From GCA-2712985 sp964515905 (GTDB taxonomy: Bacteria > Pseudomonadota > Alphaproteobacteria > UBA7887), in assembly GCA_964515905.1 (NCBI GenBank), contig CAZEWK010000033.1, positions 1 through 64,000 on the forward strand: DNA of 64,000 nucleotides, in the 5' to 3' direction. Positions 26,100 to 34,883 of the stretch are shown here, piece by piece. The position numbers were made by a program, and so were the translations under genes. The stretch's first letter is position 1, and each line of letters opens with the position of its first letter. The notes under the pieces are model-generated. The model was not told the origin of the DNA. It saw only the letters and a program-made list of their open reading frames with translations, and did no database searches.

Positions 26100-27059
26100 T
26101 TGTCTCTCCTTGAAGCTAAGCCGGTATACAAACCATTCAAGTACCCATGGGCTTATGATGCTTGGCTGACACAGCAACAAATTCACTGGCTTCCAGAGGA
26201 AGTACCACTGGCTGATGACGTAAAAGATTGGCATCGAACCCTGACGGCTCAGGAACGGAATTTATTAACGCAGATATTCCGCTTTTTTACCCAATCAGAC
26301 GTTGAGGTAAATAATTGTTATATGCGGCATTATAGTCGCGTCTTTCGACCGACTGAGATTCAAATGATGTTAGCGGCTTTTTCAAATATGGAGACTGTAC
26401 ATATCGCTGCTTATTCACATCTTCTGGATACAATTGGTATGCCAGAACTCGAATACTCAGCTTTTCTCCGCTATAAAGAGATGAAAGACAAATACGACTT
26501 TCTTCAGGAATTTAAAGCTGATTCTAAGGAGGAGATAGCCCGCACTCTTGCAACCTTTGGTGCCTTTACCGAGGGACTACAATTATTTGCAAGTTTTGCA
26601 ATTTTATTGAATTTCCCTCGCTTTAATAAAATGAAAGGTATGGGGCAAATTGTATCCTGGTCGGTGCGAGACGAAACTTTGCACACAAATTCAATAATAA
26701 AATTATTCAAGACATTTATCTCTGAAAACCCTGAAATTTGGACAGAATCATTTAAACGGAATTTGCATCGTATTTGCGACAGAGTTGTTTCACATGAAGA
26801 TGCTTTTATTGATCGAGCATTTGAGCTAGGGGGAGTCGAGGGTTTGGGACCGTCAGAGGTAAAAAATTATATTCGATTTATCGCTGATCGAAGACTCATT
26901 CAATTAGGCCTGCAGCCTATGTTTCGAATTGACCAAAATCCTTTGCCGTGGGTTGAGGAGATGTTGAATGGGGTCGAACACACCAATTTCTTTGAAAATA
27001 GATCGACAGAATATTCCCGTGCCGCAACACGAGGAACTTGGGATGAGGCATTTAATTAA
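26100..27059 (+). CDS. nrdB: Class I ribonucleotide reductase small subunit
   Basis: Ferritin-like subunit carrying the di-metal centre and radical for NrdA. Metal ligands can be assigned by pattern: Asp67 (QSDVEV), Glu98 and His101 (METVHIAAY), a Glu in FTEGLQLFASF, and Glu/His in RDETLHTN. The radical tyrosine corresponds to Tyr105 in ETVHIAAYSH, equivalent to E. coli Tyr122, so it should be a tyrosyl-radical enzyme. At 319 residues it is slightly short. The start is a TTG at 26100, about 7 nt after GAAGGGG; no in-frame ATG fits. It is co-transcribed with nrdA and ends in a strong terminator. Confidence 0.96.
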   Translation: MSLLEAKPVYKPFKYPWAYDAWLTQQQIHWLPEEVPLADDVKDWHRTLTAQERNLLTQIFRFFTQSDVEVNNCYMRHYSRVFRPTEIQMMLAAFSNMETVHIAAYSHLLDTIGMPELEYSAFLRYKEMKDKYDFLQEFKADSKEEIARTLATFGAFTEGLQLFASFAILLNFPRFNKMKGMGQIVSWSVRDETLHTNSIIKLFKTFISENPEIWTESFKRNLHRICDRVVSHEDAFIDRAFELGGVEGLGPSEVKNYIRFIADRRLIQLGLQPMFRIDQNPLPWVEEMLNGVEHTNFFENRSTEYSRAATRGTWDEAFN

Positions 27060-27124
27060 AGAGGGTTTGTGTTCCTTGTATTGAAGTGGTTAATACTCGG
27101 GGCTTTATAGGGCCGCGGGTAGTC

Positions 27125-27167
27125 GCCCCCTTTCCCCTGAATCCTCCCCAGGGGAAAGGGGCTTTTT
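27125..27167 (+). terminator. Rho-independent terminator after nrdB
   Basis: A GC-rich stem (GCCCC-TTT-CCCCTG pairing with CAGGGG-AAA-GGGGC, with one extra C in the left arm) closes a short loop. It is followed immediately by TTTTT at 27163-27167. The position, 66 nt after the nrdB stop, and the T-run make this the clearest intrinsic terminator of the window. Confidence 0.9.
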
Positions 27168-27207
27168 GAGGCAAAGACTGCTATCCGAAAAATATTAATT
27201 TGGATTA

Positions 27208-27984
27208 TTACCAGTCGTAAATCACTGTTTGTTGTTGCATTTTGTGTAATGCGGTCAGGAGGGAAATTATCACCGCGCTTACACTAATTAATATTAATCC
27301 TCCCGATATAGATGATGAACAAGACTGTTCACCAAGGCCATAAAAAATTGAGGGAAATGGGTTAGGGTTATTAAAACTAGAATAATAGCCACAAAGTTTT
27401 TCGGACGTTTGGGATACGGATAGAACAAGAAGGGATACGAAAACCCAATACGAGCTGACACGATAATTCCGAACAAAATAATTTAAAGCCGCTGTATAGC
27501 ATAAACCGAGTGGTATTAATAAACCCACTAAATGGTGTAAATTTAACTCAAGGCGGGGCATTAAAATTTGAAGAGGATTACGAACGATCCAGAATGTCTG
27601 AATGTTTAACATACAGATTATCGTAAGGTACAGGAGCGTAACAGCAATAATATACCAAATTAGCGGTATCTTTTCTTCAGGCCGAAAAGTATACACAATG
27701 AAACTACTTATCATGGTTCCTAAAAGTAATTTTAATGAAAGATATAAACCTCCTGAAGAGTTGACGATAGATGAATCACAGAAATTGATAGAACTAAATA
27801 GTTTCAGAGGTCTGCATTCGTACATTGGGATCAAAGAATATACTAGAAGCAAAAGATCACTAGTTAATAACAGTATGCCGGACCACCAAAGGAGTTTTTT
27901 CGTGATGTTAATATTTATGATGGCCGTTTGATGTTTCTTTATGATTTTGAGATTAGGTGTGCTTCTTGTCGGATCATTCGCCAT
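27208..27984 (-). CDS. Multi-pass membrane protein of unknown function
   Basis: A 258-residue protein with about six hydrophobic segments, near residues 32-50, 85-100, 108-130, 150-168, 176-195 and 228-248. A charged N-terminus and C-terminus would both lie on the same side if the count is even. Two extramembrane loops contain Cys pairs (ECRPLK...NFCDSS; KLCGYY...EQSCSSS). No enzyme or transporter motif was recognised. The coding sequence is markedly AT-rich compared with nrdB, with many Asn and Ile codons. It is convergent with nrdAB beyond the terminator. I do not recognise the family. Confidence 0.6.
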   Translation of the reverse strand: MANDPTRSTPNLKIIKKHQTAIININITKKLLWWSGILLLTSDLLLLVYSLIPMYECRPLKLFSSINFCDSSIVNSSGGLYLSLKLLLGTMISSFIVYTFRPEEKIPLIWYIIAVTLLYLTIICMLNIQTFWIVRNPLQILMPRLELNLHHLVGLLIPLGLCYTAALNYFVRNYRVSSYWVFVSLLVLSVSQTSEKLCGYYSSFNNPNPFPSIFYGLGEQSCSSSISGGLILISVSAVIISLLTALHKMQQQTVIYDW

Positions 27985-28083
27985 CGATTAGTTTCCAAAT
28001 TAACTTTTGAGTTCCACTTCTGTTTTTTGTTTTGTAAAATCTATTAAAACATCATGAAAAATATGCTGATAGGGATAGGTTAA

Positions 28084-29070
28084 TTAAGATCTTAGGCGTT
28101 TGTCGTATATGTCGGCCGCAGCTTCTATCAAAGCAGTTTGTATTTTGGGCTCGCTAGCTGAGTGTCCTGATCCTGGAACTATCCGTAGCTCAGCATCAGT
28201 CCATAGGGAGGCAAGACGGGCCGCAGTAACAGGGGGACAAAGTAAATCGTAGCGACCTTGTATAATGATGCCAGGTATTCCACTCAGCTGTTGGGCGTTG
28301 TTGATTAATTGGTTATGAGCGAGGAAGCAATTATTTTTAATATAATGCCATTCTATGTAGGGAGTGTTGGGGCGAATGGAATCGGCATTTACAACATTTC
28401 TATTTAATGTATCGGGTAAATTCAGATTATTGGGCTCTAGCGAGGAAAGTGCGCTTTCGTAATGGTTCCATACGAAGGCTGCAGGAATGTGAATTCCTGG
28501 GTCAGGATTTAATAGTCTGGCTCCGTAAGATTCTATAGGGTGCTCACGTTCAGACGACGGAAGTAGAGTTACAAATTGTCGCCATAGATCGGGATAGAAA
28601 ATTTGAGCTGCTTTTTCAAAGGCCCATATTACTTCGTCGGTGGTACCAAGGAAAGTCGCGCGCAATACTATACCAAGGACATGGCATGGATGAGCCTGCG
28701 CGTAGGCAAGAGCAAGAGTCGACCCCCATGATCCTCCGACTACTATCCATCTTTCTAAGTCTAAATGTATACGAATAGTATTCATATCTGCGACAAGGTG
28801 CTGTGTCGTATTGTGTGATAATCCCCTCTTCGGTGTGCTGAGCCCGGCACCTCGTTGATCAAACAAAATTATTCGATAGCGTTTTGGATCAAATAACCGA
28901 GCCTGCTCGTTATTGCAACCGCTACCAGGACCGCCGTGCAAAAACACTACTGGAACGCCACCTCGGTCTCCATGTTGTTGTACGTAAAGAACGTGGCCAT
29001 TTCCAACATCTATTTTTTCTGTTGAAAACGGAGTTGTGACTGGAAATAAACCGCTTACATCAGATGGCAT
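28084..29070 (-). CDS. pip: Proline iminopeptidase (S33 alpha/beta hydrolase)
   Basis: Serine peptidase removing N-terminal proline. The 328-residue alpha/beta-hydrolase has the oxyanion segment FLHGGPGSGC, FDQRGAG.STP, the nucleophile elbow GGSWGSTLALAYAQ.HP (Ser at about 115), late Asp in GRYDLLCPP and His in PGSGHSA. The sequence is of the standard Pip type. It is divergent from rpmE (91 nt between starts), and no operon partner is evident downstream. Confidence 0.93.
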   Translation of the reverse strand: MPSDVSGLFPVTTPFSTEKIDVGNGHVLYVQQHGDRGGVPVVFLHGGPGSGCNNEQARLFDPKRYRIILFDQRGAGLSTPKRGLSHNTTQHLVADMNTIRIHLDLERWIVVGGSWGSTLALAYAQAHPCHVLGIVLRATFLGTTDEVIWAFEKAAQIFYPDLWRQFVTLLPSSEREHPIESYGARLLNPDPGIHIPAAFVWNHYESALSSLEPNNLNLPDTLNRNVVNADSIRPNTPYIEWHYIKNNCFLAHNQLINNAQQLSGIPGIIIQGRYDLLCPPVTAARLASLWTDAELRIVPGSGHSASEPKIQTALIEAAADIYDKRLRS

Positions 29071-29161
29071 TTCTTAGTTCATTTATATGGTTAGTAAAAA
29101 CTTGCACTTGAGGTGTGAGGGAACCTTCGGTATATAGTCTATCAAAATTGGGTAAACGGCT

Positions 29162-29389
29162 ATGAAAAACAAAATTCATCCAGATTATCACGAAATATCT
29201 GTAGTGATGACTGATGGGACAGAGTATAAGACACGCTCTACTTGGGGCAAGCCAGGAGATGTGCTTAAACTGGATGTGGATCCTTTAACCCATCCAGCTT
29301 GGACTGGGGGAAATACTCAACTCGTGGATACGGGCGGTCAGGTGGCTCGCTTCAACAAGCGGTTCAAGGGGTTTGGTATCGTTGAGTAA
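29162..29389 (+). CDS. rpmE: 50S ribosomal protein L31
   Basis: A 75-residue ribosomal protein. IHPDYHEISVVMTDGTEY, TRSTWG, LDVDP.THPAWTGG and GQVARFNKRFKGFG are the L31 pattern. The zinc-binding cysteines of the C+ form are absent, so this is the zinc-independent type usual in Alphaproteobacteria. It is a single gene between divergent pip and a convergent thioesterase gene. No strong ribosome-binding sequence is seen immediately upstream. Confidence 0.96.
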   Translation: MKNKIHPDYHEISVVMTDGTEYKTRSTWGKPGDVLKLDVDPLTHPAWTGGNTQLVDTGGQVARFNKRFKGFGIVE

Positions 29390-29440
29390 TATGCATAGAT
29401 TAGTTCAATTTTGCATGTACTGGTGGTGCGCCAAAGTAGT

Positions 29441-29884
29441 TTAATTAGTGATAAGTATTTTTTCCAAAGCCTCTCTTACTGTTTTGGGGATAGTTAGTGG
29501 TCGATCCTGTTGGGTTCGGTCTACAAAGACGTGGACAAAGTGACATTCTGCAGCTGCGGTATTCTCATTACATCGAAATATTGAACTGTCATAAACGACA
29601 CTACTATTTCCTAATCGAGAGACGCGTAGTCCGATATCTAGTGTTTCGGGAAACCGAAGAGGTTTATGATATAGGCAGCGGGTTTCCGGAATAATAGCCG
29701 CAACTGGACCAGAAGTGATATTCAATTTTCCTTTTTTAACAAGATATCTATTTATGACAGAATCAAAAATTTCATAATAAACTACGTTATTCATATGTCC
29801 GTAAATGTCGTTATCATTCCACCGTGTTTCCATTTGGTCAAAGTGACGGTAGTCGCTCCTTTCTTTCGGGTTGGCTCGTTTCAT
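29441..29884 (-). CDS. Acyl-CoA thioesterase (4HBT hot-dog family)
   Basis: A 147-residue hot-dog fold thioesterase of the 4-hydroxybenzoyl-CoA thioesterase/YbgC type. The signature TRWNDNDIYGHMNNVVYYEIFD (about residues 20-41) carries the catalytic Asp. It hydrolyses an unidentified acyl-CoA in the cytosol. The start overlaps the stop of the upstream hydrolase by 4 nt (ATGA), so it is translationally coupled as the last gene of a metY-hydrolase-thioesterase operon. An AT-rich spacer separates it from rpmE, which is convergent. Confidence 0.88.
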   Translation of the reverse strand: MKRANPKERSDYRHFDQMETRWNDNDIYGHMNNVVYYEIFDSVINRYLVKKGKLNITSGPVAAIIPETRCLYHKPLRFPETLDIGLRVSRLGNSSVVYDSSIFRCNENTAAAECHFVHVFVDRTQQDRPLTIPKTVREALEKILITN

Positions 29885-30696
29885 TTATTGTGACTAAGTC
29901 CCTTGGACGATAAGAAATTTGTCAATATATCAAGAGTCTTATCGGGAGACTCGATCATTATCATATGACCTGCGCCCTTTATTATTTCTAATTCTGAATT
30001 AGTTATAAGATCGTGGGCTTTACGCGCACTTTGAATTGGGGTCATTTTATCAGATTCGCCGGCAATGATTAGTGTAGGACAGGTGATATTAGAGGCCGAT
30101 TTGGAGCCGCTTTTGTAGTTGTTACAGGAATCAAAGTCTCTATATAGTTGATCTCCTCGGGAACGTTGGAGTAACCGCTGACCCCCTGACATCATCCAAA
30201 GGCCGGGGGTTCGAGTTCCTCCAATTTGGGCCTTAAAGCCATATGCCCAGGATGTAATTAAATTAATAGCTTTCTCAGGTTGGTTTTGGGTGAGGACTAG
30301 TAAATCCTTATTTACTGTCATGGGCAACGCTACTCCTACCAAAACTAATCCAGAAATTATTGAAGAGTGTGTCGCTGCTATTTCAATTGAAATTATTGCA
30401 CCCATACTGTGTCCTACTAGGATTACTGGTTTGTCAGTTAATTTAGACACTGCGGAAAGGACCCAATCTGCCATTTTTTCAATTGAATTTACTCCGGGCC
30501 CGTCGGAGCGGCCGTGACCGGGAAGATCTAATGCTAAAACAGAAAACCCATGGTGCGCCATGTACCTGGTTTGCAACGCCCACACGGTGTGATCCATACC
30601 GGCACCATGTAGAAAAACAACGGTCGGCTTATGGGATTCGAAAATAACACCACCGGTTCCGGCTGCCGTTGTCTTCCCATTTACTAAAAAATTCAT
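29881..30696 (-). CDS. Alpha/beta hydrolase
   Basis: A 271-residue alpha/beta-hydrolase fold protein. FLHGAGMDHTVW forms the oxyanion region, ALDLPGHGRSDGPG follows, and GHSMGAIISIEIA gives the nucleophile elbow (Ser at about 97). Late Asp is in GESDKMTP and His in GAGHMIMIE. The substrate could be an ester, lactone or acyl-CoA derivative; MetX-type homoserine acetyltransferases are larger, so it is not that enzyme. Its start overlaps the metY stop by 4 nt and its stop overlaps the thioesterase start by 4 nt, indicating strict co-expression with sulfhydrylation of acyl-homoserine. Confidence 0.85.
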   Translation of the reverse strand: MNFLVNGKTTAAGTGGVIFESHKPTVVFLHGAGMDHTVWALQTRYMAHHGFSVLALDLPGHGRSDGPGVNSIEKMADWVLSAVSKLTDKPVILVGHSMGAIISIEIAATHSSIISGLVLVGVALPMTVNKDLLVLTQNQPEKAINLITSWAYGFKAQIGGTRTPGLWMMSGGQRLLQRSRGDQLYRDFDSCNNYKSGSKSASNITCPTLIIAGESDKMTPIQSARKAHDLITNSELEIIKGAGHMIMIESPDKTLDILTNFLSSKGLSHNK

Positions 30697-31994
30697 ACTT
30701 GAGCTTTCTGTGACGTTTTTAACGCTTGATCCAAGTCATTTATTAGATCATCTGTATCTTCTAATCCTATAGATAATCTAACCAAATCTTCACCAATTCC
30801 TGCAGACGCAAGTTCATCTAGACTCATTTGTTGGTGTGTTGTACTCGCCGGATGAATGACCAAAGATTTAGCATCTCCAACGTTGGCAAGGTGGGAAAAG
30901 ATTCGGAGTTTTTCAATAAAAATTTGTCCGGCAACACGTCCACCCTTTATCCCAAAGGAAGGAATGGATCCCGCGCCCTTAGGAAGTAGTTTTTTTGCTA
31001 ACGAATAATCTTTGTGATTTTGTAATTCTGGATAACTTACCCAAGTAACTGCGTCGTGTTGGTCTAGAAAATCTACTATCTTTCGTGTGTTTGAAACATG
31101 ATGTTTCATCCGCACATGTAAGTCTTCAACACCCAAAAGAATATAAAAGGCATTGGTTGGACTCATTGATGCACCGAAATCTCGAAGTCCTTCCGTACGA
31201 GCTCGCATAATAAAGGCTGCTGGGCCAAATTCTTCGGAAAATTTTAGGCCATGATAACCATCATATGGGGCTGTCATGTTAGGAAACTTATCGGTTATTT
31301 CCCAATCGAAAGTTCCAGCGTCAATTAGTACACCGCCGATAGCAACGCCATGCCCACCAAGAAATTTGGTCACAGAATGCATAATCAAGTTGGCACCCAA
31401 AGTAGCGGGTTGAGATAGGTACGGCGTTGCGAAGGTGTTATCGATCATTAGAGGGACGTTGGCTGAGCGAGAAATCTCTGACAGAGCGGGTATATCTAGT
31501 ACTTCAAGCCCCGGATTTCCGATAGTTTCACCAAAAATAAGTCTTGTTTCGTCTCGTATGGAATCCTGGAAGCCTTTAAGATCACGTGCTTCAACAAAAG
31601 TAGTAGTGATCCCAAATCGTGGAAGTGTATGACAGAAAAGGTTGTAGCTCCCACCATAAAGATTTTTTGATGCTACAATGTGACTACCTGCGCTCATGAG
31701 TGTGGCAATTGCCAGGTGCAGGGCGGCTTGGCCGCTAGCAGTGCAAACTGCTCCAATTCCTCCTTCCAAGGCAGATAACCTTTCCTCAAGCACCGCTACA
31801 GTAGGATTACTTATTCTCGAGTATATATGTCCAGCTTTTTCCAAATTGAATAAAGCAGCGGCGTGATCGCTGTCTGGGAATACGTAGGAAGTAGTTTGAT
31901 AGATTGGTACGGCACGTGACCCATATTCAGGGTCTGGGTGCTGACCTGCATGAAGAGCAAGAGTGTCAAAGTTTAAAGAATTGGTTTTAGTCAT
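30693..31994 (-). CDS. metY: O-acetylhomoserine sulfhydrylase (aminocarboxypropyltransferase)
   Basis: PLP-dependent Cys/Met metabolism enzyme making homocysteine (or methionine) from O-acetylhomoserine and sulfide. At 433 residues it matches MetY rather than the shorter MetB/MetZ. Features seen are ALHAGQ.PDP, QTTSYVFPD, SRISNPT, the substrate/PLP segment ASGQAALHLA, and the PLP lysine in MHSVTKFLGGHG (about residue 211). A late SLGLED-like block reads RLSIGLEDTDDLI. It heads a three-gene overlapping operon with a hydrolase and a thioesterase. The upstream region to 32085 is 91 nt. Confidence 0.94.
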   Translation of the reverse strand: MTKTNSLNFDTLALHAGQHPDPEYGSRAVPIYQTTSYVFPDSDHAAALFNLEKAGHIYSRISNPTVAVLEERLSALEGGIGAVCTASGQAALHLAIATLMSAGSHIVASKNLYGGSYNLFCHTLPRFGITTTFVEARDLKGFQDSIRDETRLIFGETIGNPGLEVLDIPALSEISRSANVPLMIDNTFATPYLSQPATLGANLIMHSVTKFLGGHGVAIGGVLIDAGTFDWEITDKFPNMTAPYDGYHGLKFSEEFGPAAFIMRARTEGLRDFGASMSPTNAFYILLGVEDLHVRMKHHVSNTRKIVDFLDQHDAVTWVSYPELQNHKDYSLAKKLLPKGAGSIPSFGIKGGRVAGQIFIEKLRIFSHLANVGDAKSLVIHPASTTHQQMSLDELASAGIGEDLVRLSIGLEDTDDLINDLDQALKTSQKAQV

Positions 31995-32085
31995 GTAAAG
32001 ACGCCCTAGATGAGATTAAGAATATAATCAACGTTTAAGAAACAAAAAATCAGAGTGCTAATTGACCGTCGTATGGGAAGAACAG

Positions 32086-32274
32086 TTAATCGTTTTTGAA
32101 TATAGTTTCGGCGCTACCTAATAGATCTTTTTTCTTTTGAATTTCTAACCTTACCCGCTCGATCTCATTTTGTAGCGTTTCTATATATAAGTATAAATCA
32201 TCAAATGATATTGGGCGTAAGTCGTTTATGAATTGATATTCAGCGACTAGTTTTTTTTCCCCGTCGTCCACCAT
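32086..32274 (-). CDS. DUF1192 family small protein
   Basis: A 62-residue protein with a central predicted coiled coil: FDDLYLYIETLQNEIERVRLEIQKKK is the DUF1192 pattern, with a C-terminal SAETIFK. GAAGGG lies 9 nt before the ATG. DUF1192 in Alphaproteobacteria is typically next to a PIG3-type reductase and the cell-cycle regulator TrcR. Here those two lie 3.4 kb away on the other strand, with an HD/MBL module between. Function is unknown; the coiled coil implies an adaptor role (inference). Confidence 0.82.
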   Translation of the reverse strand: MVDDGEKKLVAEYQFINDLRPISFDDLYLYIETLQNEIERVRLEIQKKKDLLGSAETIFKND

Positions 32275-32316
32275 TTTGAGTTGCCCTTCAATTTCCGTAT
32301 CGAAGCAGTAAACAAC

Positions 32317-33111
32317 TTATACCCTTTTAAATAAACTCGAAATTTTCTCAAATCCCTCGTCAGTTTCTCGAAGAACGGCAATGGTATCGGTAATATCTGA
32401 GAAAAGATGATCCCAGAAAAACTTTTTAAACCCTGTTCTAAACTCTTCTAATGAATAAAGATGAAATCGGTCTAATATTTCTGCTTCTTTTGCTGACAAA
32501 TAAATTCGCGCTATACAGCTGTTATAGTCCCGTCGTGAAAATATACTTATTATTTGGCACGCTCTAGCGTACCTGATGATATCCTTATGTTCTATAATTT
32601 CGGGCTTTTTTGTGAAATCAGACTGCCTTATCGACTCTGAAATTAACTCAATATTAAGCATGTGTTTCTGGGGTAGGTTGTTTTCTACGTAGAGACAACT
32701 TCGCTCGGTATAGTACCTCCAAAGGGACGAGTCAGTTTTGGGATTGATTATTTTTACCGTCTTATCATGCGATATAATAAAATCGTGAGAACTATCCTCG
32801 GTAAGAATGCCGCGGATGATACCTATTTGGCTGAATAGAGAGATGCAAAGGATGTGTCGAAATTCATTCTCATCCGCTACTCCATTCTTGATAGTTAGAG
32901 CTCTTACTACACCTAGTGCAATGGAGGCACATCTTATAGTATGGTCAAGTGAAAAAAGAAGGCTGTCACTTTGACTCATTTGTGAAAAAGCCATTAGGGC
33001 CAGGGATTTCATTTCTTTTGCTACAGTGTAGTTGTCCTTGAAGTAGTCGTGGCAAAATTTTTCAAGATTCTTGATGAATATTTCTGTTTCAATATTCGAG
33101 AACCTCAACAT
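32317..33111 (-). CDS. Degenerate HD-domain protein (pseudo-enzyme paralogue)
   Basis: A 264-residue protein from the ATG at 33111, chosen because AGGGG lies 7 nt upstream; a longer start at 33150 would overlap the preceding gene. Aligned by eye with the HD-GAF protein encoded just upstream, it shows the same block order. SLDHTIRCASIAL matches YHDLEHTTLVTL, LFSQIGIIRGIL matches LFHDIGYVRNIL, YTERSCLYVE matches HVERSQIFLK, and RACQIISIFS matches SSADLIGQLA. The catalytic HD pair is replaced by Ser94-Gln95, and the later His and Asp are also lost, so hydrolase activity is not expected. It lacks the GAF domain. Probably a partner or regulator of its neighbour (inference). Confidence 0.7.
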   Translation of the reverse strand: MLRFSNIETEIFIKNLEKFCHDYFKDNYTVAKEMKSLALMAFSQMSQSDSLLFSLDHTIRCASIALGVVRALTIKNGVADENEFRHILCISLFSQIGIIRGILTEDSSHDFIISHDKTVKIINPKTDSSLWRYYTERSCLYVENNLPQKHMLNIELISESIRQSDFTKKPEIIEHKDIIRYARACQIISIFSRRDYNSCIARIYLSAKEAEILDRFHLYSLEEFRTGFKKFFWDHLFSDITDTIAVLRETDEGFEKISSLFKRV

Positions 33112-33121
33112 GACTGGACCC

Positions 33122-34474
33122 CTATAAATATTTTGATATTTCGTAACCAATTTGTGACATAAATGATAATGTGGGGACGTCTGGCTTCTCGATATTTAGA
33201 CTATAGAACTCCAGGACATATCGTACGCCCTCTTGATCAGAGATTGGGAACGCGAAGGCCCCTTTCACTCCGATATCTTCAGCCAATTTTGCCCGTGGAA
33301 AGTTTACATCAGAAGTAACATCCTCTATCCATGCGGCAGATTTCGATGACAAGACACGGCCGGGTAAGCCCTCGCCAGGGGAAAATTCCGAGTTTCGTGT
33401 GACTTCTACAAAGTTGCTGATTGCTGCGGAGTTATTTTCAATATACCAAATCTTTGTTGGAGAGAGTTTGCTGAGTTTACTGTTTGGATTTCCGTGAAGG
33501 ACGTATGCGTGGCCGACTGGCCAGTTTTGGTATTCGCAAATTTTTCTAATGATAAATTCAAGTTTCTCAAAGAAATCAGTCTCTTCCAACATTTTTTTAC
33601 TTATTATCTGGAGAAGGGAAATACCATCTTCAGATAGAATCGCTCTGTGTTCCTCAGAAAAAACATGGTAGTTGAGATTTGCGGACCACTGTTGACCTTC
33701 GGTTGTTAAATCAAGGTAATTTAGAGCGTCGGAAATTTTTGGTTGTACGTAGTTGTAAAAGAAAGAAGGGTATGATTTTTTTAGGTCTATTGGATGTTTG
33801 TACCCTAATGCCTTATTCGCTCCTATTTCCTCAAATTCATAATAGAGGGCGGGAATTTTTCGGAAGTAGCCTGGGTCAGCTAGTTGGCCTATTAAGTCGG
33901 CTGATGAAACGAGCTGTGCCAATTCCATTTGTTTGGCATCCGTATTTTGTGTAATCCGGTGTTTAGGCATCGGGAATTCGGTATTTTTTATAAAATCACA
34001 AACTAGATCTACATCAATTATAGGATCCCAATTTCTCTCCTTAAGAAAGATTTGCGATCGTTCAACGTGGTACGTTGTTAAGAAAGCGTCAGTGGCATTT
34101 GCGGGTACTTCTACTTTATCTCCCAAACTATTAATAATTTGTTCCGAAGACTTATCGCAATTTAGAATATTTCTGACGTAGCCTATATCATGAAATAAAA
34201 GCGCAATAGTATAATGGATCCAATCTTCGACTTTTAAATTGCCTTCTAATATTTTTTTGCCGGCGAAAATATCTTGGCCGCAAAGTGTTACTAATGTGGT
34301 GTGCTCTAAATCATGATAAAGAGCATCGGTTCGCATTAGGATATCAGTACATCTATGTACGGAGTCAGATACTATACTGTCATACTTGTTTCCAATTTCA
34401 GGAAATATGAAGTTTTTCTTTTTAATAATCTCTGCATTGATGAATCTGGCATAACTAAAGGTCAATTTATTCAT
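33122..34474 (-). CDS. HD-domain phosphohydrolase with C-terminal GAF domain
   Basis: A 450-residue two-domain protein. The HD domain (about residues 35-215) has an apparently complete metal set: His54/His58 in YHDLEH, His95-Asp96 in LFHDIGY, His136 in YHVERS, and Asp193 in SSADLIGQ. A GAF domain follows (about 285-450), with GLPGRVLSSKSAAWIEDV and GAFAFPI, a typical ligand-binding sensor core. This fits a sensor-controlled phosphohydrolase, perhaps of a cyclic or signalling nucleotide. It is not an HD-GYP protein: no GYP motif is present. Strong AT bias and many Asn, Ile and Lys codons set it off from neighbours. A degenerate paralogue follows 10 nt downstream. Confidence 0.8.
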   Translation of the reverse strand: MNKLTFSYARFINAEIIKKKNFIFPEIGNKYDSIVSDSVHRCTDILMRTDALYHDLEHTTLVTLCGQDIFAGKKILEGNLKVEDWIHYTIALLFHDIGYVRNILNCDKSSEQIINSLGDKVEVPANATDAFLTTYHVERSQIFLKERNWDPIIDVDLVCDFIKNTEFPMPKHRITQNTDAKQMELAQLVSSADLIGQLADPGYFRKIPALYYEFEEIGANKALGYKHPIDLKKSYPSFFYNYVQPKISDALNYLDLTTEGQQWSANLNYHVFSEEHRAILSEDGISLLQIISKKMLEETDFFEKLEFIIRKICEYQNWPVGHAYVLHGNPNSKLSKLSPTKIWYIENNSAAISNFVEVTRNSEFSPGEGLPGRVLSSKSAAWIEDVTSDVNFPRAKLAEDIGVKGAFAFPISDQEGVRYVLEFYSLNIEKPDVPTLSFMSQIGYEISKYL

Positions 34475-34883
34475 ACCTTTATTAATATCGATTAATCGAA
34501 TATTATGTATCTCTAACTAATCATTAAGAAATTACTTATAGTATTACTATGTCTATAATAAAATATTAAATATCTATTTGTAGTTGACTAATTTTTATTA
34601 AAAGGGCTGAAACTCCTTCCAATTTAATCAGGCACTAAAACATAAGAAAGCATAATGCTTGATCGTTCAACTATTTCGGTCTACTCAGTTGTGGCCTCAA
34701 TTTTTTTGGCATTTGCATTTATTATTCGGGGCAACTGACAAGATGGGTGGGTTACTGTGTATTACTGGATTAACGTATGGGAGCGTTTGGTGTATGTGGT
34801 AAATCCAAAAACCAACATCATTTATCAAGTTGTATCTATTGGATTTATTTTAATTTTTGTCTTCGGGGGTTGAGGCATTGGGT
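34475..34883. other. AT-rich divergent promoter region with a tiny hydrophobic ORF
   Basis: About 400 nt between the divergent HD-GAF and MBL-fold genes. It is very AT-rich near 34475-34620. A 27-residue frame at 34655-34738 (plus strand) would encode a single hydrophobic helix (VVASIFLAFAFII) with only a weak AAGAAAG upstream; I do not claim it as a gene. TTGACT at 34583-34588 could be a -35 element. Confidence 0.4.

Noticed and set aside
33111..33150. Longer start of the degenerate HD protein
   Set aside because: It would overlap the HD-GAF gene by 29 nt, and a good AGGGG site precedes the ATG at 33111.
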